DNA of 64,000 nucleotides, taken from Bacteroidaceae bacterium (GTDB lineage: Bacteria; Bacteroidota; Bacteroidia; Bacteroidales; Bacteroidaceae). The notes below the pieces were generated by a model, which worked only from the letters and a program-made list of their open reading frames with translations, did no database searches and had not been told where the DNA came from. Below are positions 15,121 to 23,663 of this stretch, piece by piece. Positions within the stretch are counted from its first letter, which is position 1. Every line of letters begins with the position of its first letter. The DNA lies in NCBI GenBank assembly GCA_017524545.1, contig JAFXVN010000081.1, positions 1 to 64,000 on the forward strand. Direction: 5' to 3'. Both the position numbers and the translations under genes were made by a program.

Positions 15121-16278
15121 ATGACTAAAGGTACAGACAAAACAAAAAGCCTCCCTCCTCGGGGGGAGGTTGGAGGGGGGCTTCGGCTTGCCTCCATCGA
15201 TGCCCTTCGGGGCTTTGACATGCTGTTCATCATGGGCGGTGCCGGTCTGCTCATTGCACTTGCCGACTGGTTCCCATGCAGCTTCACGCAGGCTTTGGCC
15301 GAGCAGATGGAACATGTGGAGTGGAACGGCCTCCGCCACCACGACACCATCTTCCCCTTGTTCCTTTTCATCGCAGGCATATCCTTCCCTTTCTCCCTGA
15401 AAAAGCAAAGGGAACAGGGGCGCACGGAGTGGGCCATCCACAGGAAGGTTATCGTGCGCGGGCTGATGCTGGTCTTCTTGGGAGTGGTTTACAACAACCT
15501 GCTTAACTTCGATTTCGAGCACCAGCGCTATGCCAGTGTCCTCGGGCGCATCGGTTTGGCATGGATGTTCGCCGCCCTCATCTTCATCCATACGGGATGG
15601 AAGGCAAGGGTGGGAATCACGGCCTTCCTGCTTGTGGGCTACTGGCTTGCCGTGGGCTTCATCCCCGCCCCCGATGCCGACGGAGCCGACATCTTCACGG
15701 CCCAAGGCTCGCTTGTGGGCTACATCGACCGCATCCTCTTGCCTGGCATCATCTACTATGGCAACATCGACCCTGAGGGTATCCTGAGCGTCATTCCTGC
15801 CATCGGCACAGCCCTGCTGGGCATGTTTACGGGCGAGTGGGTAGCCCCCTTCCCATCCCTCCCCCGAGGAGGAGGGAGAAAGGTGTTGTGGATGGTGGTT
15901 GCCGGTATCGTTCTTTTGGCCGTCGGATTGCTCTGGAACGAGGTGTTCCCCATCAATAAGAAGATGTGGACGAGCTCCTTCGTGCTGGTTGTCGGAGCCT
16001 ATTCCGTGCTGATGTTCGCCCTCTTCTATTATATAATAGATGTGCTGGGGTGGCGGCGGTGGACGCTCTTCTTCACCGTTATCGGCATGAACTCCATCAC
16101 CATCTATTTGGGGCAGAAGTTCATCAACTTCAACTATACTTCGGAAAAGCTTTTTGGCGGTCTCGTGAAGCTGATGCCCGAGGACTCGCAGGCGTTCTTC
16201 GCGAAGGCGGCCTACATTGCCGTCTGCTGGCTTTTCCTCTATTTCCTCTACCGCAAGCGCGTGTTCCTGAAAGTGTAA
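15121..16278 (+). CDS. NagX-like membrane protein (DUF5009, heparan N-acetyltransferase-like)
   Basis: This 385-residue protein has about ten membrane segments and the family start LASIDALRGFDMLFIMGGAG with HHDTIFPLFLFIAGISFPFSL. It belongs to the DUF5009/heparan-alpha-glucosaminide N-acetyltransferase-like group. Its partner genes often deal with host or dietary sugars, but the substrate is unknown. Two GC-rich palindromes are in frame: SLPPRGEVGGG near residues 10-21, just ahead of the first helix, and PFPSLPRGGGRK near 242-254 in a loop before a helix. Both lie in loops, where extra residues do least harm. A GH27 gene follows after 35 nt, in the same direction. Confidence 0.85.
   Translation: MTKGTDKTKSLPPRGEVGGGLRLASIDALRGFDMLFIMGGAGLLIALADWFPCSFTQALAEQMEHVEWNGLRHHDTIFPLFLFIAGISFPFSLKKQREQGRTEWAIHRKVIVRGLMLVFLGVVYNNLLNFDFEHQRYASVLGRIGLAWMFAALIFIHTGWKARVGITAFLLVGYWLAVGFIPAPDADGADIFTAQGSLVGYIDRILLPGIIYYGNIDPEGILSVIPAIGTALLGMFTGEWVAPFPSLPRGGGRKVLWMVVAGIVLLAVGLLWNEVFPINKKMWTSSFVLVVGAYSVLMFALFYYIIDVLGWRRWTLFFTVIGMNSITIYLGQKFINFNYTSEKLFGGLVKLMPEDSQAFFAKAAYIAVCWLFLYFLYRKRVFLKV
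15148..15184. repeat. GC-rich palindromic element in the NagX-like gene, copy 1
   Basis: CCTCCCTCCTCGGGGGGAGG-type palindrome in frame near the start codon. Confidence 0.75.
15845..15880. repeat. GC-rich palindromic element in the NagX-like gene, copy 2
   Basis: CCCTCCCCCGAGGAGGAGGG-type palindrome in frame in a loop between membrane segments. Confidence 0.75.
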
Positions 16279-16313
16279 AAAATCATCAATCAAAAAACCT
16301 AAAACTAATAATT

Positions 16314-18545
16314 ATGAAGAAACAGATTCTTTCTCTGCTGGTACTTGCCGGCACAGTTTCGCTCTCATCCTTTGCACAGGATGTTTCCTTGGAGAATGCC
16401 AAGTTCCGCGTTGGCGACGATATTTCATGGGCTGCCGTGAATGTGGACGAAAGCTCTTGGCGCGACATCAAGAGCACGAGCACATGGGACGACCAGGGCA
16501 TCTCCTGCAACAATGCCTTTGCATGGTACCGCTACCATGTCACCATCCCCAAGAGCCTGCTCGAGAAGTCCGACCTCAAGGAGACGGTCGATTTCAACAT
16601 GGGCAAGATAGACGATGCCGACGAGGTCTATCTCAACGGCAAGCTCATCGGCAAGACAGGCGGCTTCCCGAAGGATGCAGGCGGCTACAAGAGCGCGTGG
16701 AGCACGGTGCGCGTCTATAGCGTGAAGGCAAACAGCAGCCTCGTCAAGTGGGATGCCGACAATGTCGTGGCCGTCAGGGTTTATAATGGCGGCGAGCCGG
16801 GCGGCATGTTCTCGGGCCCGATAAGCGTGCGTGTGCCCAACACCATCGACAACCTGAGCATCAGCGTCAAGGAAACTCCCTCCCCCACGGGAGAGAGTCA
16901 GGGCGAGGTTTCACTCAACAGCAAGATGCAGGCCACGAAGAGCGGCATCTTCAAGGTTCAGGTCGTTGACCCCGAGACGGGCGACGTCCTGAGCGAAAAG
17001 GAGATGAAGGTCTCCGTCAACAAGAGTAAGAACCGCGTCATCACCCAGCCTTACGACACCCATAGGATGGTGCGCATTGTCGCCTCCTTTACGGAGAGCA
17101 AGACGGGTCTGAGCATCTCCACGCAGTACATCCCCAAGTACATCCTCACGCCTGCGGCTCCGGCCGAGCCCCGCTTCAACACCACGCCGCTCTATGGCGT
17201 GCGTCCCGGCTCCCCCGTCCACTTCCGCTTTGGCGTGAGCGGCGAGAAGCCCATGCAGTTCTCTTCGGCCGACCTGCCCAAGGGACTTGCCCTCAATCCC
17301 GACAATGGCGCCCTCAGCGGCTCGTTGGAGAAGCCCGGCTCCTATACCTTCACCGTGAAAGCCAAGAACGCCAAGGGCGAGCAGACGCAGAAATTCACTA
17401 TCCGCTGCGGCAGCACCATCGGCCTCACACCCCCTATGGGATGGAACAGCTGGAACTGCTGGGGCCTGAGCGTCACGCAGGACAAGGTCATCAGCAGCTC
17501 GAAGGCACTCATCGAGAAGGGCTTGGCCGACTACGGCTACTGCTACATGAACATCGACGACGGCTGGGAGGCTCCCGAGCGCAATGCCGACGGCACTATC
17601 GCCGTGAACGAGAAGTTCCCCAGCATGAAGGAGCTGGGTGACTGGCTGCATAGCGAAGGCCTGAAGTTCGGCATCTACTCATCGCCCGGCGACCTCACCT
17701 GCGGCGGCTATCTCGGCTCCATCGACCACGAGCTTCAGGATGCCGAGAGCTACAACAGTTGGGGCGTTGACTATCTGAAATACGACTGGTGCGGCTATGG
17801 CCGCAAGCACCGCACGGAACCCGACAAGCAGACCGTCGCCAGCTTCGTCCGTCCCTACCTCCTTATGGAGCGTTGCCTGCGCCAGCAGCCCCGCGACATC
17901 TTCTACAGCCTTTGCCAGTACGGCATGGCCGAGGTGTGGAAGTGGGGTCATGCCGTCGATGCCAACTCATGGCGCACCACGGGCGACATCACCGACACCT
18001 GGGAGAGCCTCTATAGCATAGGCTTCAACCAGCAGACCGACCTCTATCCCTACGCCCAGCCCGGACACTGGAACGACCCCGACATGCTTATCGTCGGCAA
18101 GGTGGGCTGGAGCAACAACCTGCGCGACAGCCGCCTCACCCCCGACGAGCAATACACCCACATCAGCCTTTGGACGCTCCTCGCCAGCAACATGCTCATC
18201 GGTTGCGACATCGCCCAGATGGACGAGTTTACCGTCAGCCTGCTCTGCAACCACGAGGTGAACGCCGTCAATCAGGACATCCTCGGCAAGCAGGCACAGC
18301 GCGTTGTGCTCGACGGCAGCATCCAGATATGGAGCCGCCCGCTGAGCGACGGCTCCCATGCCGTGGGCATCTTCAACGTGGGCAGGACAGACACCCGCGT
18401 CGATTTCCATAAGTACTTCAAGCAGATGGGCATCGGCTCCCTGCAGAGCGTCCGCGACCTCTGGCGCCAGCAGGACCTCAGCACCACGGACGTCAATTAC
18501 TTCATCCCCACCCACGGCGTGAAGTACTTGAAGGTTCGCTACTGA
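16314..18545 (+). CDS. GH27 alpha-galactosidase with N-terminal binding domains
   Basis: This 743-residue secreted enzyme starts at ATG 16314, which gives a signal peptide (ILSLLVLAGTVSLSSFAQ); the longer open frame upstream is overlap with the previous gene. Residues about 25-180 form a galactose-binding-like beta-sandwich and about 280-360 an Ig-like putative binding domain. The GH27 barrel starts at LTPPMGWNSWNCW. The nucleophile is Asp491 (YLKYDWCGY) and the acid/base Asp558 (WRTTGDITD, matching D231 of human alpha-galactosidase A). It removes alpha-galactose in the periplasm. A GC-rich palindrome is in frame (TPSPTGESQGEVS, about residues 188-200) between domains. GH97 at 7152 may share the same sugar. 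Confidence 0.92.
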   Translation: MKKQILSLLVLAGTVSLSSFAQDVSLENAKFRVGDDISWAAVNVDESSWRDIKSTSTWDDQGISCNNAFAWYRYHVTIPKSLLEKSDLKETVDFNMGKIDDADEVYLNGKLIGKTGGFPKDAGGYKSAWSTVRVYSVKANSSLVKWDADNVVAVRVYNGGEPGGMFSGPISVRVPNTIDNLSISVKETPSPTGESQGEVSLNSKMQATKSGIFKVQVVDPETGDVLSEKEMKVSVNKSKNRVITQPYDTHRMVRIVASFTESKTGLSISTQYIPKYILTPAAPAEPRFNTTPLYGVRPGSPVHFRFGVSGEKPMQFSSADLPKGLALNPDNGALSGSLEKPGSYTFTVKAKNAKGEQTQKFTIRCGSTIGLTPPMGWNSWNCWGLSVTQDKVISSSKALIEKGLADYGYCYMNIDDGWEAPERNADGTIAVNEKFPSMKELGDWLHSEGLKFGIYSSPGDLTCGGYLGSIDHELQDAESYNSWGVDYLKYDWCGYGRKHRTEPDKQTVASFVRPYLLMERCLRQQPRDIFYSLCQYGMAEVWKWGHAVDANSWRTTGDITDTWESLYSIGFNQQTDLYPYAQPGHWNDPDMLIVGKVGWSNNLRDSRLTPDEQYTHISLWTLLASNMLIGCDIAQMDEFTVSLLCNHEVNAVNQDILGKQAQRVVLDGSIQIWSRPLSDGSHAVGIFNVGRTDTRVDFHKYFKQMGIGSLQSVRDLWRQQDLSTTDVNYFIPTHGVKYLKVRY
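16875..16911. repeat. GC-rich palindromic element in the GH27 gene
   Basis: CTCCCTCCCCCACGGGAGAG with the tail GTCAGGGCGAGG. It lies in frame between two domains and resembles the copy family with a GGGTCAGGGTGAGG tail. Confidence 0.65.
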
Positions 18546-18553
18546 AAAAACAG

Positions 18554-18588
18554 AAGGGGGTGTGTCAAAATAAACTGACATACCCTCT
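18554..18588 (+). terminator. Intrinsic terminator after GH27
   Basis: AAGGGGGTGTGTCA pairs with TGACATACCCTCTT (two G-U pairs), followed by a T-rich tract, 9 nt after the stop. Confidence 0.75.
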
Positions 18589-18611
18589 TTTATGTTTCAA
18601 CCACGGATTGA

Positions 18612-18787
18612 AGCAAGGCTCGACGACCAAAGGGTAAGTCAACGGATTAAACGGATTATAGTGCCGGCAGCCTTGCCATTTCGCGGATTTGTCTCGGATT
18701 TAACGGATTGGCACCATGCGGGAATCCGCTTAATCTGAAAGCAATTCAGGACGCTTAAATCTGTTTAATCCGTTTAATCTGTGGTTA
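18612..18787. repeat. CGGATTAAACGGATT-type inverted array
   Basis: Left-arm units ACGGATTAAACGGATT and CGGATTTAACGGATT pair with right-arm AATCTGTTTAATCCGTTTAATCTG. The same repeat unit lies at 7037-7128. The 391 nt between GH27 and the tRNA hold no gene. Confidence 0.7.
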
Positions 18788-18888
18788 AACAGTGCCGTAA
18801 ATGCGAAGTGCCCTCTGGTACTCCGCCCCTGACAAACTGTGCAGATGAAGAAAAAAGGGGCAAAAGGGTATAAGTTTGAATTTTGAAT

Positions 18889-18919
18889 TTTGAATTTTGA
18901 ATTATATGTTGTACCTTTG
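18889..18919 (+). promoter_or_regulatory. tRNA-Arg promoter
   Basis: TTTG (18889-18892), 19 nt, TACCTTTG (18912-18919). The -33 box is one of several in a (GAATTTT)4 microsatellite at about 18875-18903, so repeat-length changes could shift the spacing. Confidence 0.75.
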
Positions 18920-18936
18920 CACGCGATTTGGATGTT

Positions 18937-19008
18937 GCTCCTGTAGTTCAATGGATAGAACAACGGTTTCCTAAACCGTCGATCCGGGTTCGATTCCCGG
19001 CGGGAGTA
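18937..19008 (+). tRNA. tRNA-Arg (anticodon CCU)
   Basis: A 72-nt cloverleaf: acceptor GCTCCTG/CGGGAGT with discriminator A, D-arm with TTCAATGGATAGAA, anticodon stem ACGGT/ACCGT with loop TTCCTAA (CCT at 18970-18972), and T-arm CCGGGTTCGATTCCCGG. CCA is not encoded. An accessory island begins just downstream. Confidence 0.95.
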
Positions 19009-19021
19009 CAAAGCGTTATAG

Positions 19022-19322
19022 TTTCCACAAATGCCATAAGTGGCATATTCTACCAGTAAATCGTCTTTGTAGTGCGAGAGGATGATTCCGAGGGGCGGAT
19101 TGTCGTCGGGCAGATTTTCTTCCTTTGCAAAATAGCCGAGATGAGAAACAAAGCCGAGTTCATCTATCTCTTCAAAGTGCGGACATCCCACTTCTGGGCA
19201 ATGCATTCCTTCTCGTAGAAGCTACGCTCAAGGTCATCTTCTGCCTGCATCAATTCGCAAATATGAGACCATGTTAAAATGTCAGACACTGTCTGACAAT
19301 TGGGATAAATCTCTTTTGCCAT
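19022..19322 (-). pseudogene. DUF1016 (YhcG-like PD-(D/E)XK nuclease) gene with large internal deletion
   Basis: From ATG 19322 the minus strand reads a DUF1016 N-terminal region (LTWSHICELMQAEDDLERSF, then YEKECIAQKWDVRTLKR) and hits a stop at about 19164. In another frame, starting across that point, the C-terminal nuclease part continues (ENLPDDNPPLGIIL, DDLLVEYATYG) and decays about 30 nt from the 3' end of tRNA-Arg. Around 200 middle residues are missing. A promoter (19340-19370) survives. This is a dead member of a family linked to defence and DNA repair. Confidence 0.75.
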
Positions 19323-19339
19323 ATCTCTTGTATTTTGTG

Positions 19340-19370
19340 CAAAGTTACAAAAAAAAGTTGTAAAGAACAA
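19340..19370 (-). promoter_or_regulatory. Promoter of the DUF1016 pseudogene
   Basis: Minus strand: TAACTTTG (19340-19347) and TTG (19368-19370), 20 nt apart, placed 18 nt before ATG 19322. Confidence 0.6.
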
Positions 19371-19632
19371 CGGATTTTGGAAGATTAACGCAGAATGACC
19401 GTAAAATAAAGGCAATGCGAGGAAAACCGAGGAGTTTATGAACGAGGTAAAAAGGCAATTTGATGCGGATTGGTGCAAGAGTTAGGTTTCGTAATAGTAT
19501 AATTCCTATTTTAATCTTGAATATCAGCGAGTTACCTTTAGAGAAGAAAGAGACTGGTAACACTTTAGAAACGAAGTAGGTTACATATTCCTACACATTT
19601 CTCACCAAACCAAAGAACACTCTTATTGGGTA
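19371..19632. other. Intergenic region, no gene seen
   Basis: AT-rich sequence with only short open frames that lack recognisable features. A minus-strand transcript from the promoter at 19633-19664 would cross it toward the DUF1016 wreck. Confidence 0.5.
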
Positions 19633-19664
19633 CAAAGGTACAAAACTTTCTCTAAACATCCAAA
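19633..19664 (-). promoter_or_regulatory. Orphan minus-strand promoter
   Basis: Minus strand: TACCTTTG (19633-19640), 20 nt, TTTG (19661-19664). This is full consensus, yet no intact gene follows within 300 nt, so its gene was probably lost. Confidence 0.6.
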
Positions 19665-19828
19665 GCAATTGGTCTTTTTTTAGAATCTTTTATGTTCCGT
19701 CTTGCTACAATTAAATGCCACTGCCTTCCTAATGAGCCAGATGACAACACCTCTATGCCTTGAATCACAAAAAAGAAAATATGCACTGATTATCAGTGAT
19801 TTACAAAATCCTTTTCTCTATTTCTTTT

Positions 19829-21055
19829 TTATTTCTTTTCTTTTCTGCCATCACTCAACTCATACCTACGGTATGTCCTACCTCCAGTGGCGGCTAATTC
19901 CTTTCCAACCATCTTATATACAGTGTTTCGCAAGTCTGTCAGCTCAACATCAGGAAGTCTTCCGGCTATCTCAGACATTAAGCTTTGAGGATGCATTTTC
20001 AAGTCTTCAATAATCAATGCTTTCAGAGCGTATGGCTCAATATTCTTTAGCGTAGTTTTGACATTGGCCTTAGAATTGGCAATCAGTTTCGGATTAATGA
20101 AATAAGTAGTTCCCTTCCCCGTACCACGCTTATTGATAAGTCCGAGATTAAGCAGTGGGTCAATATAACTTCTTAGGCGTTCTTCGTCAGAAAGTTGGAG
20201 ATATGCAGACAATTTGGTTGCCAGCATCTTCGTCTCGTTTGCTATTGCACCGAAGGTGATATATCCCTTTTGAGTTAGCTCATAGTTCTTCAAGGTATAA
20301 TCCAGAAGAGGCAGAATGTCTGTATTCTGTATTTCAGAATATTGTGTCACTTTGAATTCATTGAAAGAAGATTCAGGTATTGGTGGATGTTTGCCTTCCA
20401 TTGAGTTTAGTTCATAGATGAGGTCATAGCCTGATCCTTCCCCCTCCATCAGTCCGAGGTCACTCATAATAGCAATGAGATAAGGATTCCTGCGGTGGCG
20501 CTGATGCAGCAGATTGTCAACTGTAACACCAAGAGGCAGACCACCAGGATTCGAAATTTCCAGTCTATCAGGATATACACGAATCATTATATCGCTTGAA
20601 ATCGTGAAACTCTTATGAGCGAAAGCATTCAGCAGCAACTCTCTTATCACCTTTGGATGGTAATGTCTGATAGTTTTTCGGAACAAGCCATCGGGGAACT
20701 CATACGAATATTCGAGTTCAATGGCTTCCTTCTCTATTTCAAGCAGAAGTTCCTTTGGGTTATATTGATTGTCATGCCACTCAATCTTTCTTACCTTGTG
20801 CTCCAGTTGGTCATATACAATATATTGCACAGATATGGGGAATGATATTCGTCCCCGTTGTTTTGCGGTGCCAAGCCATAGTACCCCAAGGTTGGTCATC
20901 GTGCCGTTATCCATGAGATTGTAATGTTCAATGATCTCTATGTCGGACATCTGCTTCACATGACTTTTCTCACGGACAGAACCCCGTGAGTCATAAAGAA
21001 CAAAATAGTCATGAAGAAAGGGGTTATTGCTATAATTGTTGTACTCTTTGTATAT
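19829..21055 (-). pseudogene. Truncated RecG-like ATP-binding protein lacking its AlbA_2 domain
   Basis: The frame is open from 21055 (just after a TAA) to 19829, about 408 codons. It holds the ATP-binding part of the RecG-C/HATPase-like family: NPFLHDYFVLYDSRGSVREK, VIRELLLNAFAHK, DRLEISNPGGLPLG and GEGSGYDLIYE. Winged-helix segments follow (EIAGRLPDVELTDLRNTVYK). Full proteins carry about 150 more residues with an AlbA_2 DNA-binding domain at the N-terminus, missing here. No ATG lies near the 5' edge; a GTG at 20959 would start in the middle of the domain. It is either a 5'-deleted wreck or a short form starting at an internal codon. These proteins are thought to be regulators or defence factors. 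Confidence 0.7.
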
Positions 21056-21649
21056 TTATTTCTAAGCTCTGTGAGATTTGGCTTTCCTAATAGATAGGAA
21101 TTCAAGAGTAACAAAGTGCTGGAGTAATTATGGCTCTCCAAACTTTGATTTATTTGATGAATGAGTGGAGTGTTATTGTTCGCACAATTGTTTTAGGATT
21201 ACCAAACCAGGAACTACTATTGAGCGTGATGACAAATATGATTGCTGTGGAACGAAATGAAAATGGCATTATAATGTAGATTTAAATGAGTGAGACAGCG
21301 GTATTAAGCATGTAAACGTAATACTCGCCGCACTGTAGATGATAAGACTCGGGGCAGAAATCCTGAGTCCTCTCTCAGCCCAGAGACCTTCTGAGGTGCA
21401 GAATTGAATAATTGCAATTTTATTCATCCTAACATTAATGAAAAAGCAATTGTAAACAAGATGTCATTCAACTGTTTTCAATCTTTCATGTAGGAGCATA
21501 TGTCATCAAGCAATCCTTGTTTGTAAACTGCATTATACGCCCTCAAGGACTCTTTGGGTTTTCGATATCCCAAAATCTCCAAAAACAGTGTCTAGTTTTT
21601 CAATATTGTTTGCATTTCGCGATGTTTTTAACTTTTTCGGAGTAAATTC
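21056..21649. other. Degenerate intergenic region of about 600 nt
   Basis: It contains many stops in all frames and no convincing gene. A plus-strand fragment near 21205-21270 looks coding but matches nothing I know. The region probably contains the lost 5' end of the RecG-like gene and other debris. Confidence 0.5.
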
Positions 21650-21680
21650 TTTGCAAATACGTTATTATTCTTTATCTTTG
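21650..21680 (+). promoter_or_regulatory. Promoter of the defence operon
   Basis: TTTG (21650-21653), 19 nt, TATCTTTG (21673-21680), 26 nt before the first gene of the HTH-protease-McrBC set. Confidence 0.8.
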
Positions 21681-21706
21681 CACTAAATTTCAATAACAAG
21701 AATCAT

Positions 21707-22441
21707 ATGTTGAAACTTAACGAGAACTTATTCAAGAACCTGGCATGCGCATTACGTATGTCCTACAAAGAGATATCGTCTCAGTCAAACATTTCAATGA
21801 CTACTTTGTATCGTATCATTGAGACACCATCTAAAATATCAGTTCAACAGCTCATAGACTTGGCAAACGGACTCAGTGTTCCTGTCAGCCGTTTCTTTTC
21901 CAAAGACAGCAAGGAACCTGTTGGAGAACGCGAAGACTACATTGAGCTCAATCACTACAAATTCTGTTTCTATGACAAAGATGCCATGCAAAAAATAATT
22001 GATTCTAGTATTGTCTCATCATATCGGGACATTGCATCTGTCGTAGGACTACATCCCAATCGTGTAAAAGAATCTTTGCTTGCAGAGCACCGTCTTCCTG
22101 TCACGCGCCTACTTAATTTATGTGACAACTTAAAAATAGATTTCTTTAACTTCGTTATAGATCCAAATTCTATAAGTGTTCATGCGAAGGAACAATGGAA
22201 AAGTTTAGGAGGAGTGTCTGAATACGCCACAATTATGCATGACTTTGCTACCATGCAGCGAGAAATGGCCAGTTTAAAAATCCTACTAGAAGATACAAAG
22301 AGAGATATCGACGAACTTAACAGGAAGTTAAATGCTATTACAGGTACTAATGATGTTCAGCCCATTGCATGGCGTACAAAACGCATAATATCAGAACTCG
22401 CAAAAGAGTCGAAAAACAGCAAAAACAGACTAATAATTTGA
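21707..22441 (+). CDS. Protein with two XRE-like helix-turn-helix domains and a coiled coil
   Basis: This 244-residue protein has two HTH units of XRE type: residues about 8-65 (MSYKEISSQSNISMTTLYRI, then VQQLIDLANGLSVPVSRFF) and about 85-145 (SYRDIASVVGLHPNRVKESL, then VTRLLNLCDNLKIDFFNF). A coiled coil follows at about 170-215 (MQREMASLKILLEDTKRDI). It has no enzyme motif. As first gene of the operon behind a strong promoter it is likely its repressor or a target-sensing regulator. Tandem HTH domains plus a coiled coil suggest it binds an inverted or paired site as a dimer. Spacing to the next gene is 28 nt. Confidence 0.8.
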   Translation: MLKLNENLFKNLACALRMSYKEISSQSNISMTTLYRIIETPSKISVQQLIDLANGLSVPVSRFFSKDSKEPVGEREDYIELNHYKFCFYDKDAMQKIIDSSIVSSYRDIASVVGLHPNRVKESLLAEHRLPVTRLLNLCDNLKIDFFNFVIDPNSISVHAKEQWKSLGGVSEYATIMHDFATMQREMASLKILLEDTKRDIDELNRKLNAITGTNDVQPIAWRTKRIISELAKESKNSKNRLII

Positions 22442-22469
22442 TAGTGAACGACTAATAAATTCTTTTATT

Positions 22470-23543
22470 ATGGTAAGAATCGAAGATATATGGCAAAAGG
22501 CGTATAATGAATCATGCTCAAAGTACCACATTGTTAGCCACCTACAACAGGATTTTGTGTCCTGCACGTACCTTATAGAAGACGGAAAAGAATTACGGCT
22601 AACATTGAATCAAGATATGTACAATTTCTCCGTCGTTCTACAGCATAAGAATTATATTCATGTTGCGAGTATTTATGATTGTTTTAAAATAGAACTTCCT
22701 AATGAAAGGGGAGAGTTGCAGAATGTTTTTTGTGTGGTAAGTGAGCCTCTGAAGAGAGATTTCGCATCACATGAAATTGTTCAGTTTGGGATAAATCTGT
22801 TTAGGGATAGCTGGGGCAATTATCTTAGTAGGATACATCATTTGGATATAAATCCGTTCAACGACTTAGACAATTCTTATTCGTCAAAAGATGATATTGG
22901 AAGAAAGTTCGTGTTAGAGAGTATTAATAAGACTGAGACCGACCAAGTAGTTAAGGATGTTGCTTTGGCTTTCGAAAGTGCCTATCAAAAACTTATGTCA
23001 TTGGATAAAGATGCGCTTATTTTTCCCTATACAGACAATGTTGGCTTAGCACATGATGGGACTATTAAAATCTGCAATATAGGCCACAAATTTATGGGAT
23101 TAGATGACAATTATGAAATCATAAAAACTTCTGATTCCGTAACAGTTATATACAATCCATGTAGCGACGATGTATGTTTTGACAACAGATTGCTGATGCC
23201 GTTAAAAGTAAATATTGACGGACATGAGGCTCTCTTTTTAGGACAAATTGACACTGGAGCATCATCGTCTGGTTTCACAGAGTACTTTTATGAAGAGGTG
23301 GCATTAGAAAACCTTGGCAAAGATAAAACCAGAGGAACGACAGGCGAAATGGATTCTATAAGAACACGATGCCTCGTGACATTTCCTAACGGTTACAGCA
23401 CTGCTCTTAATGGGGGAACTATAAAAGATATTGGAGATGTCACTGTCTTAATAGGTATGGACTTGCTTGTTAGGTGCAAATTTACATTTGAGCCATATCG
23501 CAATGGATTCAAGTATAACATAACTTTCCCATTTATAGTATAA
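22470..23543 (+). CDS. Pseudokinase-like / retropepsin-like aspartic protease fusion
   Basis: The C-terminal third of this 357-residue protein is a clan AA aspartic protease: LFLGQIDTGASSSGF with catalytic DTGA at residues 261-264, and VLIGMDLL at about 327-334, the typical second motif. One DTG per chain implies a dimer. Residues 1-210 look like a diverged protein kinase fold: a start like a kinase N-lobe, HVASIYDCFKIEL, FCVVSEPLKRD, then GLAHDGTIKICNIGH where NIG (203-205) stands in place of DFG. The HRD catalytic loop is missing, so I infer a pseudokinase; that part is uncertain. There is no signal peptide. Its place between an HTH regulator and mcrBC suggests a sensing or activation protease in defence. 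I know no named family with this fusion. Confidence 0.65.
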   Translation: MVRIEDIWQKAYNESCSKYHIVSHLQQDFVSCTYLIEDGKELRLTLNQDMYNFSVVLQHKNYIHVASIYDCFKIELPNERGELQNVFCVVSEPLKRDFASHEIVQFGINLFRDSWGNYLSRIHHLDINPFNDLDNSYSSKDDIGRKFVLESINKTETDQVVKDVALAFESAYQKLMSLDKDALIFPYTDNVGLAHDGTIKICNIGHKFMGLDDNYEIIKTSDSVTVIYNPCSDDVCFDNRLLMPLKVNIDGHEALFLGQIDTGASSSGFTEYFYEEVALENLGKDKTRGTTGEMDSIRTRCLVTFPNGYSTALNGGTIKDIGDVTVLIGMDLLVRCKFTFEPYRNGFKYNITFPFIV

Positions 23544-23663
23544 GGTGCACTTTGCATTATAACAATTAATGGGGTATGATTGTGCGTTAGATGGGGGATC
23601 TCATATCGGTCAGGAAGTTTTGATACTCATTAGATATGCATATAATAATACATTTCAACAAAT
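23544..23663 (+). other. 120-nt spacer inside the defence operon
   Basis: No consensus promoter or terminator hairpin is visible, so mcrB is probably read from the upstream promoter. Confidence 0.45.

Noticed and set aside
15966..16313. Longer start for the GH27 gene
   Set aside because: It overlaps the previous gene in another frame; ATG 16314 gives a clean signal peptide.
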